From NCBI GenBank assembly GCA_934754515.1, contig CAKVIG010000002.1, forward strand, positions 186,001-250,000: DNA of 64,000 nucleotides, in the 5' to 3' direction. Under the pieces are notes generated by a model. That model did no database searches. It was not told the origin of the DNA and saw only the letters and a program-made list of their open reading frames with translations. Positions within the stretch are counted from its first letter, which is position 1. Every line of letters starts with the position of its first letter. Source of the DNA: an uncultured Candidatus Melainabacteria bacterium (GTDB lineage: Bacteria > Cyanobacteriota > Vampirovibrionia > Gastranaerophilales > Gastranaerophilaceae). Both the position numbers and the translations under genes were made by a program. Below are positions 63,187-64,000 of the stretch, piece by piece.

Positions 63187-63234
63187 ACCATCAGAATAAA
63201 ACCTATCTTCAAAAATTGTAACGACACTGCTAGA

Positions 63235-63317
63235 GTAATATCGTTGACAATAAGAATATTACATAGTAATCTGATTATAATAGTATTACATATCTTACTT
63301 GTTTTTCAACGTAATAT
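63235..63317. promoter_or_regulatory. GTAATAT/ATATTAC repeated motifs upstream of XRE 3
   Basis: GTAATAT occurs at 63235-63241 and 63311-63317, with its complement ATATTAC at 63256-63262 and related GTATTAC at 63283-63289. Inverted spacing of the first pair suits a dimeric operator for the adjacent XRE protein. Confidence 0.45.
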
Positions 63318-63326
63318 ATGTATAAT
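63299..63326 (+). promoter_or_regulatory. Promoter of a short transcript
   Basis: TTGTTT (63299-63304) and TATAAT (63321-63326) are 16 bases apart. A terminator at 63365-63390 follows, so a transcript of about 55-60 bases would result. Confidence 0.45.
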
Positions 63327-63332
63327 TTTATT

Positions 63333-63390
63333 AATTCATAACAGAAGTTGGAAATGAAAAAGATACTAAGCGTTAAGCTTAGTTTTTTTT
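63333..63390 (+). ncRNA. Candidate short RNA between XRE 3 and fliL
   Basis: A likely promoter lies just upstream, and the hairpin ACTAAGC..GCTTAGT with a T-run (63365-63390) would end it. It contains a 33-codon frame (from ATG at about 63354) with a weak GGAA site, but its middle is the terminator. It could be a small RNA or an attenuated leader of the flagellar gene. Confidence 0.35.
63365..63390 (+). terminator. Terminator of the short transcript
   Basis: ACTAAGC (63365-63371) pairs with GCTTAGT (63377-63383), followed by eight T. Confidence 0.75.
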
Positions 63391-63563
63391 ATACAAACCC
63401 CATGCCCGCTTATATTAGACACTGTTTTTGGCAAAAATTAATAATCCTGCTATAATTATAAAGAAAACTACTTAGATTTAACAAAATAATCCACCAAATA
63501 ATGGTGGTAAATGTTGTTTCAATGTTGTTATAATAACTCTATATAGTATAAGTGGAGAATAGT

Positions 63564-64000
63564 ATGGCTGATAACGAAAGAGCTGAAGGCGGACAACAAA
63601 AAGAATTAACTAAATTTTTAATAATGACTCTTGCTTCAATTGTAATTATGTTTATTGTATTTGCGGGTGTTAATTATGTTATTATGGAGAATTTAATTAG
63701 CCAAAAAATCAGTGCACTTCCGACCTCTCAAGAAGAACTTGCAGATGACAGCGGAGATGAAGACGAAGTTCAAAAGGGTATTATTGTTGATTTGGGCGAC
63801 TTCATCTTAAACCTTTGTGATGAAAGCCAAAAGAAATATTTGAAAGTTAATGTAGCTTTAGAAGTTACAAAGAAAGATACAGATTTTCCTGAACAAACAG
63901 AGGAAAAAGGACACGGCGGTCACGGTGAAGCAGCAGCTCCTGTCGACCCAATGGAAGCTATTCAAAAGGAAATGAACCAATTTAAACCTGCAATTAGAGA
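63564..64000 (+). CDS. fliL: Flagellar basal-body-associated protein FliL, partial
   Basis: An ATG at 63564 (SD GGAG) opens a frame to the right edge, with 145 codons visible. It has a short charged N-terminus, one transmembrane helix (about residues 20-40), then an acidic linker (DDSGDEDEVQKG) and the FliL core: VDLGDFILNLCDESQKKYLK, then VNVALEV. FliL supports the flagellar stator. It implies a flagellar operon to the right of the window. An insert with GHGGHGEA is unusual. Confidence 0.85.
   Translation, partial: MADNERAEGGQQKELTKFLIMTLASIVIMFIVFAGVNYVIMENLISQKISALPTSQEELADDSGDEDEVQKGIIVDLGDFILNLCDESQKKYLKVNVALEVTKKDTDFPEQTEEKGHGGHGEAAAPVDPMEAIQKEMNQFKPAIR

Noticed and set aside
1..64000. 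CRISPR array, prophage or complete insertion sequence
   Set aside because: No direct repeats with regular spacers, no integrase, terminase, capsid or DDE/HUH transposase frame is visible; only short repeats are present.

Overview
The window is AT-rich, gene-dense bacterial chromosome with no phage, insertion sequence or CRISPR array. It reads like a Gram-negative anaerobe: lpxK and kdsB (lipid A and Kdo), murI and an AMIN amidase (envelope), a ferredoxin-linked 2-oxoacid oxidoreductase, an NrdG-type radical activase, and a partial fliL (flagellum). The gene content, the many lineage-specific small proteins and the very repetitive intergenic DNA fit the Gastranaerophilales/Melainabacteria (Vampirovibrionia) best. 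That assignment is an inference from gene content, not a computed placement.

Layout. 1-9 kb: TPR protein (partial), AarF/UbiB-like kinase, M16 protease, murI, AMIN amidase, and an unlisted 42-residue small protein. 9-15 kb: lytic transglycosylase with a long structured leader, STAS protein, lpxK, kdsB, methyltransferase, TPR protein. 15-25 kb: lineage-specific proteins, nth with an aminotransferase, a DAACS symporter, ileS, a membrane protein. 25-34 kb: an XRE regulator divergent from an EF-hand protein, secF-secD-dapA, panC, a phosphoesterase, ispE, a secreted HExxH protein. 34-40 kb: tRNA-Leu(CAA), an MNT/HEPN pair, an acetyltransferase, a CMD-cupin protein, and a second XRE/EF-hand locus. 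40-46 kb: the fatty acid and phospholipid operon hyp-yceD-rpmF-plsX-fabH-fabD-fabG. 46-53 kb: tsaC-like gene, EF-hand protein, plsY, HEAT-repeat protein, histidine kinase, aminotransferase. 53-57 kb: korA-(four-helix-bundle gene)-korB-korC-korD. 57-64 kb: clpB, serS, nrdG, a third XRE regulator, partial fliL.

The most distinctive property is the intergenic DNA. At least five short repeat families recur. Family A has a core GGTGCAAAAAATTGCACC and family B a core like TTGGGC..GCCCAA; both carry a GTAG(G) at the 5' end of the palindrome, the layout of REP/REPIN elements mobilised by RAYT transposases. Family C is CCCTCTCC..GGTGAGGG. Family D has TTGAA-rich terminal inverted repeats around a core ATTCCCTTCGGTCAT. 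Family E is built on TCGCAATGAC. Several single genes (kdsB, korC, clpB) are bracketed by inverted copies, the four-helix-bundle gene lies exactly inside a D-type inverted repeat, and one C-type repeat is read in frame within lpxK.

Other points to look at are two paralogous XRE/EF-hand loci with a conserved intergenic control region, the leader RNA upstream of the lytic transglycosylase, an RBS-overlapping hairpin before the HExxH protein, and an altered HIGH motif in IleS.
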